DNA of 64,000 nucleotides from Bryoerythrophyllum caledonicum (Eukaryota; Streptophyta; Bryopsida; Pottiales; Pottiaceae). The notes under the pieces were generated by a model. It did not search any database and had not been told where the DNA came from. It was given only the letters and a program-made list of their open reading frames with translations. Position numbers and translations under genes: made by a program. The stretch is taken from contig OZ020524.1 in assembly GCA_963971425.1 (NCBI GenBank), positions 3,319,773 to 3,383,772 of the forward strand. Direction: 5' to 3'. Below, piece by piece: positions 36,679-48,869 of this stretch. Numbering within the stretch: position 1 is the stretch's first letter; the number at the start of each line of letters is the position of its first letter.

Positions 36679-37189
36679 CAGGGTTGTCTATCGTGACATT
36701 GTGACAGTGACGTGCCGTCATGACGTGACGCGTCGTGACGGACCCTCCCGTCACGACATAATAGAGTCAACGTAGGGTCAAAGGCCAACTTTACCNNNNN
36801 NNNNNNNNNNNNNNNNNNNNNNNNNNNNNNNNNNNNNNNNNNNNNNNNNNNNNNNNNNNNNNNNNNNNNNNNNNNNNNNNNNNNNNNNNNNNNNNNNNNN
36901 NNNNNNNNNNNNNNNNNNNNNNNNNNNNNNNNNNNNNNNNNNNNNNNNNNNNNNNNNNNNNNNNNNNNNNNNNNNNNNNNNNNNNNNNNNNNNNNACATG
37001 TGGCATGCAGATTCCTTTCTGAATCCAACGTGTCTCTCCAGAGGTAAATGTGAAAATTGTGTTTTCTGCATCAAAATGGCTCCGTCACAGTAAAGTCACG
37101 ATCCGTCACAATGTCATGCCGTCATTGTGTCGTGACATCGTGACATTGTGACGGAAATTGTCCCCGTCACGACACAATAGACAACCCTG
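36679..37189. mobile_element. hAT-type non-autonomous element
   Basis: Begins CAGGGTTGTCTATCGTGACA, and the complement of its end begins CAGGGTTGTCTATTGTGTCG. The 8 bp duplication CTAATGTG flanks it (36671-36678 and 37190-37197), as expected for hAT. Both subterminal regions are packed with GTGACG/CGTCAC words. The centre is an assembly gap (36796-36995), so the true length and any coding content are unknown. Confidence 0.9.
36796..36995. other. Assembly gap (200 N)
   Basis: A run of N inside the hAT element; the round length suggests a placeholder gap. Confidence 0.98.
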
Positions 37190-37679
37190 CTAATGTGACA
37201 AAGTCTTGGATGGAAGACAATGGATTAAAGACATTGAGCTAGCCCTCAAACTCTCCTGATCTCAACCCTATCGAAAATCTTTGGATGATTTGCAAAGACC
37301 GCGTCCAAAGGATGAACCAGCCGCAGAATAAAGTTCAAATGTGGGATACAGTGAATGCAGCTTGGGAGGGTATACCAATGAAGATGTTGAGTGATTTGGT
37401 TGCAAGCATGCCCGAACGCATGAAGGCTGTTATTGATGCCAAAGGAGGTAGCACACGTTGGTAGTAGTTGTTAGTTAGTTCAATTTACATCCCATACTTA
37501 TGGTAACAATTGTATATATTCAAATTTAGATGCTTCAATATGTCCTCAGCTTTCTATATATGCAAAAAAATTGATCCATCATCCACTTCAGATGAAGCAT
37601 TGACCATGCTTTCCCTTTGCATTTTTGTGTTTCTACCAACACTTCACAAGGGTTACCTTACTTACTAGAGGGCACTGTA

Positions 37680-38815
37680 CAGTGGGGTCCAAGAATAATT
37701 CGAATTTTTTGCTGATGTACACATCCACTTCACTGCTACCAACGTTGGCGCCCTCCTGAGGGCTGAAAAATTGTCAATTTACCATGAAATTTTTGGCACA
37801 AGATCAATTCTATGTTGATTGCATATTAGAAAAATTTCAAGTCCAAAAGATCCACACAAATAAAACTAATTCAAAATCTAGCAACATGTGTAGTTGTGAG
37901 AAACATTTCACTCCTGGCCAATTTTGACACACTCCCAAGGATTGAATTTTTTGTGTTTTCCCATGAAATGTTTGACATGAGACTCCCTCCATGTTGATCA
38001 CATGCATGCCAAATATGAAGGCCAAAATATCTACATATCAAAAGATTTTTGACATCTACCAACATGCATAGTTGTGAGAAACATTTCACTGCTGCCAACT
38101 TTGACACCCTCCCAAGGATTCAATTTTTTATTTTTTCCCATGATATTTTGGACATAAGACCATCTCTATGTTGATTATACGTGTGTTTAAAATCCACAAA
38201 AGAAAAGAAACAAATCTAAATCTACCAACATGTGTAGTTGTGAGAAACAATTAGGGAAACCATTTCACTATAATTGCCAACTTTGGCACCCTCCTTAGGT
38301 CGAAAAATTTGTAAATTGACGATGAAACTATTGGCACAAGATCATCTCCATGTTGATGACATGTGTGCAAAAATTCAAGGCGAGAAGATGAATTCAAATA
38401 ACCATCTTCAAAATCTACCAAAATATGTAGTCATGAGAAATAATTTTGAATATCCTTTTTTGTATTCTTCATGTGGCCTTGGAATTTGGCACACTTATTA
38501 TAAACATAGAGATGATCTTGTGCCAAAAATTTCAAGGTAAATTAAAAAATAATCAGCCCTATGGAGGATGTCAAAGTTGGCAGCTGTGAATGGCTCACAA
38601 CTACACATCTTGGTAGATATTTAATATCTTTTTTTGTATTCATCATCTGGACTTGAAATTTGGCATACATTTTTTTAACATAGAAATTATCATGTGCCAA
38701 AAATTTCATGGTAAATTGACAAATTTTCAGCCCTGAGGAGGGTGCCAAAGTTGGCAGCAGTGTAGTGTGGAAACATACATAAGCAAAAAATTCGAATTAT
38801 TTTTGGACCCCACTG
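37680..38815. mobile_element. Foldback-type Tc1 element B, non-coding
   Basis: The ends are CAGTGGGGTCCAAGAATAAT and (complement) CAGTGGGGTCCAAAAATAAT, with TA on each side (37678-37679 and 38816-38817). Inside are four direct units of 177-180 bp, each opening like CTGCCAACTTTGACACCCTCC (starts near 37735, 37912, 38090, 38270), and at the right end two units in reverse orientation (near 38570 and 38747). No transposase ORF. The arms are unequal, four units against two. Confidence 0.88.
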
Positions 38816-38817
38816 TA

Positions 38818-40530
38818 CAGTACCTTGCAAATGAGTTACGTTTATTTCTTGAACTGTCAGAACACGTCTTCTATAGTGTTGTCACTTTAGAATGAGATCT
38901 TGGCAAGAATTTCAAACACCTGGCTACATAACTTAGTGGATACATGAAAATCATAGTTGTGACTCACCAGCTGCTAAATTTAGGACGTACCAAAATGTCA
39001 ACAGCTACAAATTCGGGATTTTTAAGAGACAGCTTGAACTTGTTGTCACTACAACTGGAATGCTTGCAACAATGTTAACTGCGAACACGCCATCACAACA
39101 AAGATTTTTTCTGACTTGCAACTACAAAATGGATCCTTGGGTTCTAAGAATCATAGTGGATTTGAGTGCTAGAGTGTTGTAGCAAAACTGAGTGTTGGTG
39201 GAGGTCGAAATTGTTGGGTATATGGTCTGTGCAAAGTTGTGCAAGTTGTTGGTGTCTTTGCATGCTTGTTGTGTATTGGTTCCATTTGAGAGAGATGAAG
39301 ACAAGGACTTTGAGTGAGGAAGAAAGAGGGGTCATCGTGGAAATGCGGAGTGCTGGAATGTCAACTTATAGTATTGCGAAGGAACTGGAAATGAGACAGT
39401 CAAATGTCTTCACTATCTGGAAGAACTACTGTGAGCGTGGTACAATGGTAGCGCGTAAGCCCTGTGGAAGGGCTCAAAAGCTTTCAATTCATGATAAGAG
39501 GGACCTTGCGCGCATTCTCACCCAAAATCGTCACCTATCTCGTGGAGATATCATTGAGCAGATGAGGTTCAAGGTCTACAAGCGCACATTGTCAACGTAT
39601 ATCAACAAATTGGGTTTTGGCAATCGAATTGTAGTGAGGAAGCCATATTTGAGCGAGAAATACAAAGCAGATAGGCTAGCATTTGCAAAGGCACACAAGA
39701 GATGGACTCTATCAGATTGGCGCAATATTATGTGGACAGACGAGTCTTCTTTTGAAATTGGAAAGAGGTCCCGACGAGTCAAGGTTTGGCGTCGAGCGTA
39801 TGAACGCTACTCAATGGATTGCATAGCCCCCACATTCAAGTCGGACCGCACTTCTGTCATGATTTGGGGTGCCTTTAGTGGCTTTGATAAGTGCCATATT
39901 ATTGTTATGCCACTTCACAAACGCACAAGTGAAGATTTTGTGAATATTGTATATGAAGGTCGCTTAAGTGGCTTTTATTTCATGCATGATGAGCGTGAGA
40001 ATCTTATCCTCATGGAAGACGGCGCCCCAGTGCATCGTAGTAAATACGCTGAAAGTTGGAAAGTGGCGCAACACATTAAGAAGCTGAAGTGGCTGGCAAA
40101 CTCGCCGGACTTGAACCCTATAGAAAACCTATGGATGATTGTAAAGGACTGTGTACAAAATGGGCTGATACCAAAAAACCAAGAAGAAATGATTGAATCC
40201 ACTGAACGGGCATGGGAAGGCATCTCTAAGGAAATAATTGAGATCCTCATTGCTAGCATGCCTAAACGTATGAAGGCTGTAATTGATGCTAAAGGTGGTA
40301 GCATAAGATGGTAGGTAGTATATTCTAAGATACTTTATTGTTGTATGATTTTGCAAGTTTGTTGTAAAATTTTCTTCTTGCAGTAAAGTCCACTTCATTA
40401 CCTTTCCAATGCAATTTTCCATACATGATTTGGCCCAAAATTGAATCTGTAATGCCAATTTGAAATTATAACTCCATGTCTGTTATCTGCCCTGTGGATG
40501 CAATAAACGAAACTCATTTGCAAGGTACTG
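38818..40530 (+). mobile_element. Tc1-like transposon C with intact transposase
   Basis: The terminal inverted repeats are CAGTACCTTGCAAATGAGTT at 38818 and its complement ending at 40530, with TA at 38816-38817 and 40531-40532. The length of 1713 bp is typical for Tc1 elements. It fits exactly between element B and element D, sharing one TA with each. Confidence 0.95.
39295..40314 (+). CDS. Tc1/mariner transposase, DD34E, apparently intact
   Basis: Uninterrupted 339-residue protein starting at the first ATG of the frame (MKTRTLSEEERG); the frame is open further upstream but has no ATG there. An N-terminal paired helix-turn-helix region (residues 1-110: STYSIAKELEMRQSNVFTIW; SRGDIIEQMRFKVYKRTLST) binds the element ends. 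The RNase H-fold catalytic domain has Asp149 in IMWTDESSF, Asp242 in LMEDGAPVHRS and Glu277 in SPDLNPIENLWM, with 34 residues between the last two: DD34E. It ends MKAVIDAKGGSIRW. The reaction is cut-and-paste transposition into TA. Length and all three catalytic residues are normal for the family. Plant mariner-like elements are mostly DD39D, so a DD34E enzyme here is noteworthy. The WTDESSFEIG wording resembles fungal and protist Tc1 proteins, but origin cannot be settled by eye. Confidence 0.95.
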   Translation: MKTRTLSEEERGVIVEMRSAGMSTYSIAKELEMRQSNVFTIWKNYCERGTMVARKPCGRAQKLSIHDKRDLARILTQNRHLSRGDIIEQMRFKVYKRTLSTYINKLGFGNRIVVRKPYLSEKYKADRLAFAKAHKRWTLSDWRNIMWTDESSFEIGKRSRRVKVWRRAYERYSMDCIAPTFKSDRTSVMIWGAFSGFDKCHIIVMPLHKRTSEDFVNIVYEGRLSGFYFMHDERENLILMEDGAPVHRSKYAESWKVAQHIKKLKWLANSPDLNPIENLWMIVKDCVQNGLIPKNQEEMIESTERAWEGISKEIIEILIASMPKRMKAVIDAKGGSIRW

Positions 40531-40532
40531 TA

Positions 40533-40793
40533 CAGTGGGGTGACACCCAAATTGGCACCTTGTGTAATTCCAGGAAAGTATCCACATTGCTGCAAACTTT
40601 GACACCCTCCTCAGGGATGAAACTTTGTTAATATACCATGAAATTTTAGGCACAAAATCACCTTTATGTTGAGAACATGTGTACAAAATTTCAAGGCGAG
40701 GAGATTTACACAAAAAAAGATATTCAAGATTTATCAACAAGAGGTAGCTGTAAGAAAAGTTTCAAAGCAACCAACTTTGACACCCTCCCAAGG
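40533..40793. mobile_element. Truncated foldback Tc1 element D (left arm only)
   Basis: Starts CAGTGGGGTGACACCCAAAT right after the TA shared with element C, and matches the ends of element E (CAATAGGGTGACATTCAAAT). It contains one full unit of about 179 bp and the start of another (CTGCAAACTTTGACACCCTCC, then CCAACTTTGACACCCTCCC), then similarity stops near 40793. No right end was found. Confidence 0.75.
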
Positions 40794-43700
40794 TTGGTCA
40801 TTACAAAGTACAAACATCACTATGGTAAGCCTGCCTAAAACCGCCAATATCCCATGGCCGCCAGCTTCTTTTTCACTAAAAACCGCCACTATATGCACAT
40901 GTAACCAACTCTCTATTTTTAATGGCGGGAGAAAAGGCTAGGGTGGCATGAATTGGATGTACATTTGGTAATTTTAGGTGAATGGGATCTTCTAGACTTA
41001 TTGTACATGCAAGAGTGGAGAAAATGGAATATTTCTAGAATTAGTTTAAGGTTGACTCATTGCCGGTTTTTAGTTGTTATGCATGCAGTTTTAGGCCATT
41101 TGTGGGAGGGTCATGGCCCCCACCTACTGACGCTCACACAACTTTCTTCACATGTGCCTTTGAAAATTCATAACTAATTCATAACACATCGGAAAAATAT
41201 GAAATCACTTGGGTTGAAATTGTAATTCTATTGGCTATCACTAAAAAATAATTTAATTATTATCTAGATTCTCCATATATGCAAACTGCTTAACTTGACG
41301 GTTATGGGGGGGGTTTACCTTAGTTATAGTTTGCCCATCAAACTCTAGCGCACATTCTCACAGCATTTGTTGGAAGCATAGGGATTCAAGGAACTTTATT
41401 CAAGTTGTGGATGAAACATAGATGAATACTTGGTCCACCAATTTGCAAATTACTCCAAAAGTGACAACCTATGGACTTCTTGTTCTTAAAGGGTTAATAG
41501 CAACAAATAAACAACCTCTGAAAGAAATTACAAAACTAGAAATGCTCGAATTTGATCATAAATTCAAATTTGACCAAATTTCTAGAATACAGACCTTCAT
41601 CCAATGAATAAGAAAGCTCATGACTTAGATAGAGTCCCTGTAAGGCTACAAGTTGGCTTTCAGTTCATTATGTTTTAATTTTTATTAATTTTTAATGATT
41701 GTAATATGAATTCTTTTCAAATTTGAAATCCCTTCACCACAAACTTTTTAAAAGCATTTCCTGTAAAATATCTTTTAATTTATAAAACTAGGAGGGGAAA
41801 AAAATTATCATTATTTTCCATTTAATTTGCACAATAGCTGCAATGGTTGTCACAAAGCACATTTTTATATTCATATTGCTCCAGTAAAATAGAATTAGAT
41901 TTTATACTCCAACATATTTTTTATTTTTTTTTATTTGTAAAAACATGATATGAGAAATAAGTACTTTACTGAATGCCAACTTTGAGAAAAGTACCATTTT
42001 TCTTTAAATTGGTGCTAGTATTGATGTTTGATGGTTCCCATCTAATTAAATTTTACAATATTCTAGGCACCACATACATTTACAATAGCTATAATGGTTG
42101 TTATATAGTAAAACATCCCTTGCATTTCTAAGAACCAAACTCTTAGTTTCTTGCTATTTAAATGCTACCCTAAAAAGATATCTTTATTATTAGCCCCCCA
42201 CAATTATTGAGAGGTTGTTGCATTGAATACAAATGTTTGATTTCCAATGGATATCGTAGGTGGGGTGTCGCATGAAAAGAGGTTGTAAAGGTATGCATCT
42301 ATGTGTGACATGTCTTTTGTTTTCCTATGTAGAATCTGTTGCCCTCCTATCTTGAAGATTGTGGATAAATTTTAGTAGAATATATCCTTCTATCTAGACA
42401 CTTGCCCTCCTATCTTGAAGATTGTGGATAAATTTTAGTAGAATATATCCTTCTATCTAGACACTTGATAGAGTGAAATGAAAGGCATGATAAATTAATA
42501 ATGTACGGATATTTTAGAAAAATAAATGAAAATGAGTAGCTTATGCCAAAATTTATAAATAAATAAAAACTTGAATTTATTACATGTTAGTTTCAAATTT
42601 AAATCTTTGATTGGAAATAGAGATAGCAAAACTTTGCTTACTTTAGTAGGCATGTTACTCTCTTGAACAAGCCCTTTAGAAATTGTATGTAATCACAATT
42701 ATCATGATAAAAGTGGAAAATTATTTTGTTGTATGTAGTGCATGAATCCAAGGAAAAGCATAGGTCAATTTTCACACGGATTTAAGGTGCATAACATTTT
42801 ATCAATGAAATATATCTAATACTTCTTTACACTATTATAATTTATTTCCTATATTCAATCCTAAATGAAGTATATGAAATATATAAACTCAACCCTGAAT
42901 AGCTCTAAATAATTCAACTCAAAGGTCATAGCTAAAATTAGTTCTAATCAAGTTAAGCCCTTCTAAACTTTTTGCATGATACTACATTTTTGTAAAGAGC
43001 TAAATGATAAATCTTCATATTGAAGGTACCAACTATGTATAGTCAGCTATCTCTACGACAGCCATGTATGTCTGCCCGCAAGTAAAGAGTGGTTGTCATA
43101 ATAAAATGGCACGAAGACCGGGAATGTCGAGTGTGGGGACAAAAAGCGGACTGATAAAGAAATGGTTGTTGTAACAAATGCTCTTGTAAAGGGAGTTGGA
43201 TGTAGTTGAAGGTTTAGGAGAAGTGTCATCAAACAAAATGTTAGACCTAGACCTTTATAACAATGGTTAGAGATATATTAGATTCACATAATAAAAGAAG
43301 TTTGGATATTGTAGAAGAGTTATATTTTGAAAGTGGAAATGATAATAGTCACCTTGAACAAATTCCAACTATTCATGAGCAGACAAGATTCTTTCCAACT
43401 ATTCATGAGCATAAGTGGCACATACCAAAAAGGCCCTCCATGACTTCCTTGGCCACTATCAAATCCTATGAAGGATGGAAGTGGATGAATGTGGAGCGAT
43501 ATGTAAAAAATATAAAAAAGACTTAGGCTACAAGAGTATGAAGACATGTTGTTGATAAAATTTGTAGTATGCTTTTATTGAATGCTTACTAAACTTTCAT
43601 ATCAGGTGATGAAATATTTATCAAGTACCATACTATTGTATTATGAATCATTATTGCAATTTTGTAAATGCATCATTAATATACTAGAGATAATTTTACA

Positions 43701-44216
43701 TTTATATTACTATCATTGATACATAAGTATTCGTGTATTCACATTGTGTTTGTAATTATAATCAAAAGTACTTTATTAATTAAGTTATATTGATTCTATT
43801 CAATACATAGTTATATTAACAAAAAAATTATGTTGTTATCATTCACAATGGTCCATTATTGGAAGACATTGATAACATAGTCTATAACTTGTTGAATTTC
43901 AAGGAATGAAAAGACATAGAAGCTACGTACCAAGAAATGTTGCCAAAACAATTCAAGCTCGGAAGAACAATTTTTCCCTCGATGACTTTTGTCATTTCAA
44001 ATGCATTCCTATATAGTCAATTTTGGTCACAAATTTTGGGTTTTTTTTGTGAAAATATGGCATAGTAGTAGCTTTATGTGAAATTTTAAATTTTTTGTGT
44101 CAAACTTCTAGAAACAAAACTATGTCATTCTAAGTGCGATTAATGGACTTTATTTGTGAAGCACCTCAAAAACTTTTGCTACAACTTTCAATAGACATTG
44201 AGATTTTATACAAATT
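40794..44216. other. AT-rich intergenic, no supported gene
   Basis: No conserved ORF. The frame at 43263-43526 (87 residues) is the only notable one; it includes a short internal duplication (CCAACTATTCATGAGCA twice) and no known domain. Several poly-A/T tracts. Confidence 0.5.
42339..42468. repeat. Perfect 64 bp tandem duplication
   Basis: TTGCCCTCCTATCTTGAAGA... ends ...CTATCTAGACACT, twice in a row with no visible mismatch. Identity suggests a recent event. Confidence 0.9.
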
Positions 44217-44693
44217 ATGGAAATTTCCAATCACCCACTACAATCATGGTTAATCCACCACATATACATGCCATCCCACCCCAAAGACATTAGACTCACT
44301 GAGGACATCAAAATTAACATCACCACCCATATTACCAACAACCCCAACCATAACCACATCTTATCTGGTGACTTCAATAGAGACATTGCCCTCATAGATA
44401 GACAAAACGGAAACCAACATATACCACCACAAATGATAGAACTACATTGGAAACAATTTATAAAAAATCTTAACTTTAATTATATACCCACAAACACTAC
44501 ATACTCTAGACAAGGAGGATATAACTATAGCGACTCGAGCCTAATTGACGGATTCTATGTCCGTGCGACCAACCATAATACATTTACTTCCACAACAAAT
44601 AATAACATTCACCTAAATTTCGATCACTCACCCATACAACTCCACATTCCAAACAACACTCATAAACTGTATACCAACCACCACAAACAATGA
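44217..44693 (+). pseudogene. LINE endonuclease domain, 5'-truncated
   Basis: Open frame with HILSGDFNRDIALI (the GDFN block of EEP/APE nucleases) and, near the end, FDHSPIQLHI (the DHxPI block with the catalytic Asp-His pair). TYSRQGGYNYSDSSLIDGFY sits between, matching the S.IDY(F/I) region. The N-terminal catalytic Asn/Glu blocks are missing. In the LINE this enzyme nicks target DNA to prime reverse transcription. Confidence 0.8.
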
Positions 44694-45297
44694 CCACATA
44701 TGTATCCTTAACCCCATCCCACAAAACAACATAGAATTATTCAACACAAAATTCTTTGAGGGAAACTCATTATGCATTGATTCCCTAACAAACGCATTAG
44801 AATCTAATAATCATCTTTCCCAAACTCAATGGCAAGAAGCCTGTCACACCCTAGACATACTCATGTCAACAACATATCCAATACAATTGAACTAACAAGC
44901 TCAGCTCATACCACAAATGACAAATCGAACATCACAACAAGGTGGATATTTACCTTGTAAATTATCTAAAACATGGAAACAACACTTAACCATGTACCAC
45001 ACTATACAAAAACCATAAGAACCGTAAATAACAACCCCCAATGGCAAAGCCACCCTATCCTCAACGAACTACAAAACCTTCAACACACACAAATCCTAAA
45101 TCCATCCCCCATACATCTACCTCACGACACATGGATAAGTAATATAGCACTAATTGCAAAATACGCCAACATACAAGCCCGAAAGATTACCACCAAATAT
45201 GCTCAAGAAAACATTAGAAAAGCCATCTCAAAATACAGACAACTATGTGAAACCAACCCCAAGAAAATAAACAGAAGAATATTCAAAACTAATATTC

Positions 45298-45547
45298 ATA
45301 TTCATTATTTTGAGATAATTTCAAAGTTTTGAGACTTTTTGCCTATAATTTCAGCACTTATTTTTACTAATTCATGCATTTTATTGAAATTCTAATTATA
45401 GATTATCCTTGAGTCGAGGATAAATTTTCCAATTATAATATAAAAAATCAATTAAAAATATAAGATTAATTGAGAAATTGATTACAAATATAAGATCAGC
45501 ATTAAATTGAGACTGTGAGAAGTCTCGATATAACGAATATGGCGTTA
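45298..45547 (-). mobile_element. MITE copy 2, inside the LINE
   Basis: Reverse-oriented copy of the element at 34698-34945. It interrupts the linker between the endonuclease and RT domains of the LINE, so it inserted after the LINE. Confidence 0.8.
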
Positions 45548-45549
45548 CT

Positions 45550-47245
45550 ATGGAATCCCCACCATTAGACTCCATCACCGACCAATATGACAATATACTA
45601 ACTAGCCCAAAAGACATTGCAAACGAAATATTTAACCAACAAACAAAAAATAATAGACCTACAGTAGAAACATGCAACTATCAACCGGACCACCCCACAA
45701 CATGCACAATACGACAATATCCATGGCATGACCTAGATGGATTCACATTAGAAAAAAGATGAGAGCCGGAAATCCCACTACACACATACTTAATTCAAGC
45801 TACATATGACACTTGCCTACGAAACCTAGGAAATAATAAGACCCCCGGACCGGACCGGACCGGATACCGAACTCCATACTAAAAAATATGCCCCCAAGAT
45901 TCCACAAACTATTAAACCTCTTCTTCTCCCACTGCTATAAACAAAAACAAATTCTTGCTTCATGGAAAACAAGTGCAACAATTCTACTACACAAAAAAGG
46001 AGATCCATCCATGCTACCCAACCATAGACCCATTGCATTAGCCAATACCATCTATAAATGATTTACAAGCACATTTACATCAATACTATCATCATATGGC
46101 GAAAACACAAAATACTGCATGATAGCCAAGAAGGGTTCCGCGGAGAAAGAAGCACTGCTAGACAAATCCAAACAATAATAGCCGCATTAGAAGATGCACA
46201 ATTTACAAATCAAGACATATTCATATTGTATGTTGACTTTAAAAATGCCTTCGGATCTATTGACCACGCTAGACTTTTAGCCATAATGACGGACCTTGGA
46301 TACTCCAAAGACGCAACCGCACAAGTGGGAAATATACACTCTGAATCCTCAACCTCCTACATAGGAGAACACTTTGAGAAAACTAAACCCATAGCCATCC
46401 AAAGAGGAACAATACAAGGGGATACTCTAAGCCCATACTTATTCATCATATTCCTAGAACCACTACTTAGATGGCTAGATAGGGGCAACAATGGATACAC
46501 ATTTGGGACATCACAAACCACCATTAACTCCACGGCATACGCGGATGACCTTGCGGCCATAACCAACAAAATCAAAGCTATAAAAATACAACTCAACAAA
46601 ATAGACAAGTACTGCAAATGGACAGGAATGGATGTAGGCGTCCCAAAATGTGCCGTCACTGGATGCCCAAATAAATCAAAAACAATTTCCACCGCATTCA
46701 AAGCCCTAATACAAACCTCTAACATTAATTACGGAAACCAACCAATACCCGTACTACACCAAAACAAACCATACATATATTTGGGAATAAAACTTGTCCC
46801 CTCCCTAAAATGGAAAATCCAAATCCATGCCACCACCAAAAAACTACTTAAACAATGTAAAGAACTAATAGCTTGCTCGGCCACTATGAAACAAAAAATA
46901 AAAATGATTGACATAGATTTAAGACCGGGCGTGGCATACAGTTTCTACGCGCTACCATACTCAATGCCCGCCATCAAAAAATTGGACCAAAATATAACAG
47001 CCACACAAAAAACCGTATGCGGCATGCCAAAATGTATGTCTAATATAATAACCCAATTACCGCACAATCTCTTTGGACTAGAAGCTTCTTCGCTAAAAAA
47101 TGCATACCTTAGATGCATAGGAGAACAATTACAGAACGCTCAAAATGACAGTGGTAGACTTGGAACAATGTATAGGGGCCTAACACACCACATCCTCGCT
47201 CAATATTATTACGAAAACTCCTATAAAAAAATATCTACAAACTAA
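45550..47245 (+). pseudogene. LINE reverse transcriptase domain
   Basis: RT motifs in order, over shifting frames before 46058 and then one open frame to 47245: NNKTPGPDR (about 45835), HKKGDPSMLPNHRPIALANT (about 45990), EGFRGERSTARQIQ, LYVDFKNAFGSIDH (first catalytic Asp, about 46230), RGTIQGDTLSPYLF (about 46400) and TAYADDLAAI (YADD box with the catalytic Asp pair, about 46535). A thumb-like region with YLGIKLVPSLKW follows. The catalytic blocks are intact, but the frame break near 46058 and stops before it prevent a full product. Confidence 0.9.
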
Positions 47246-48010
47246 AACAAATCTCTTTACCTAATGGAACGCACATCATGAACAATGAAGAGTTTAAAAC
47301 CTACCACTTCACCCCATCAAAACTAATTAAAAGTGCCGTCAGAATCACACGACAACTCTTTTGCCACCCAATATACCCCCCTCACACACTACTCATACCA
47401 ATATACATATATACTCCCATACACTTAAAGACCCATTCATCACTATAAACAACAACATCATCCTAAGAAATACCCCCCACCACTAATACACCCTCCCCAC
47501 TCCCACCCACTCCCACCCCCGCCCCCCAAACCACATCCTCAAAAACCCCACCACATACCCCATTAACAACATCATACACCACGAATATAAGGTAAAAACA
47601 TATAATAACCAAATTGAAAACAACTACACCAGATATTTATGCCTATGGATCCACAATACCAATACCTACAACAAATGGCTCCCCCAAAGAAACCTCTTCC
47701 CAAGACACAACCAAAACACCATTACACATAATAACAATAAATTGACACAATATTATCAAAAAATTCAACACAAATTCTACACCAATATTATTCAAGCTCA
47801 TCACCCACAAAATCAACCTCAAGTCACAAGGTCCATCACCCCACCCATAATAATCCCCCTACTAAACATTTACACAACAAAATGTAACCCCGAAAAAGAC
47901 ATTCTTACCTCATCCAACACAATTAAAATAGACAAAGACCAAGCACACCTATTCGAAGAAGATGAAGGACACCTCTTTACCATCCCAATGACTAGGATCA
48001 CATGGTTGTG

Positions 48011-48094
48011 GAACCAATAGAATACTAAACTACAAACCCCTACAAACATTGAACCAATAGAATACTAAACTACAAACCCCTACAAACATTGAAC
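48011..48094 (+). repeat. 40 bp tandem duplication in the LINE
   Basis: GAACCAATAGAATACTAAAC... ends ...CTACAAACATT, occurring twice back to back. As 40 is not a multiple of 3, it shifts the LINE reading frame. Confidence 0.9.
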
Positions 48095-48869
48095 CAATAA
48101 CCCAACCATTTGAAACAGAAGTCATTTGACTATACCAAAGATACAAATATAGAATACCAAAAAATAATCCCCTTAAACTTACACAATATACACTACCCAC
48201 ACCTATATTAAACTCATTAATTTCAACATTCAACATCCAACATTCATACTTCTCCTCCCCCGTCACATGCCCCACCAAACTTAACAAATTCCACCCCCCC
48301 TTTTAAAGAGATAAAATATTTGGATCACTACGAAAAGCTTTTGACTACAAATGGATAGGCAATGGTATAGCTCACCCTCACAATGAAGAAGAAACACAAC
48401 AAGCACTACATTGGGCCCACCTTGCGGCCAAACATGACCCAAACCACACCTCCACCCTCATCATAACACCCGACAAAAACTGGTACCAAAACTTTAACCC
48501 ACACTTGGGTCCTTTTCTAGACTCACACATCATTGCACTATTTGAAGCGGACTCAATATCATACGAAGAACCCACTATCCCACCCGAACAAAAAAAGCCT
48601 AGGCTTGAACCAGCCACACTACAAATACTATGTGTTCATTACCAAAACAAAACAATAGGAATCTCATAATAACTCACCACGCTCACATCCATAGCCAAAA
48701 CTCTGAACATAAACCGGATACAGACAAACATTGCCTCGCCGACACCCCCGCAAACACTAGTAAACCGTAGCAAAAAATGGTCTAAACTAGAATACAATAA
48801 CAACACATTAAACTACTCCATGACAAATCCCCCTCTCCCTAATTACCACACAAATACACACCCAAAATA

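Larger units (their letters stand above)
35933..37464 (+). pseudogene. Broken Tc1-like transposase of element A
   Basis: Fragments in three frames carry an N-terminal helix-turn-helix part (GSSLSEISHRVGRPKKTIS), the first catalytic motif VIWSDEASFEIG near 36360, the second block LMVDNARVHTAN near 36650, and, after the inserted element, SPDLNPIENLWMICKD near 37260 ending in MKAVIDAKGGSTRW. Defects: an early frame change near 36200, a TAG after ERYDS (36448), a TAG before PSNSPD (37240) and the hAT insertion between the second Asp and the Glu. It is a relative of the intact transposase at 39295-40314. Confidence 0.9.
35489..37677 (+). mobile_element. Tc1-like transposon A (dead, carries a hAT insertion)
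   Basis: The terminal inverted repeats are CAGTGCCCTCTAGTAAGTAA at 35489 and its complement ending at 37677, flanked by TA (35487-35488 and 37678-37679). Without the insertion at 36679-37189 and its duplication, the element is about 1670 bp, the size of element C. Its right-hand TA is shared with the start of element B. Confidence 0.92.

Noticed and set aside
44973..45332. Independent small gene
   Set aside because: It is the linker between the endonuclease and RT domains of the LINE and runs into the inserted MITE.
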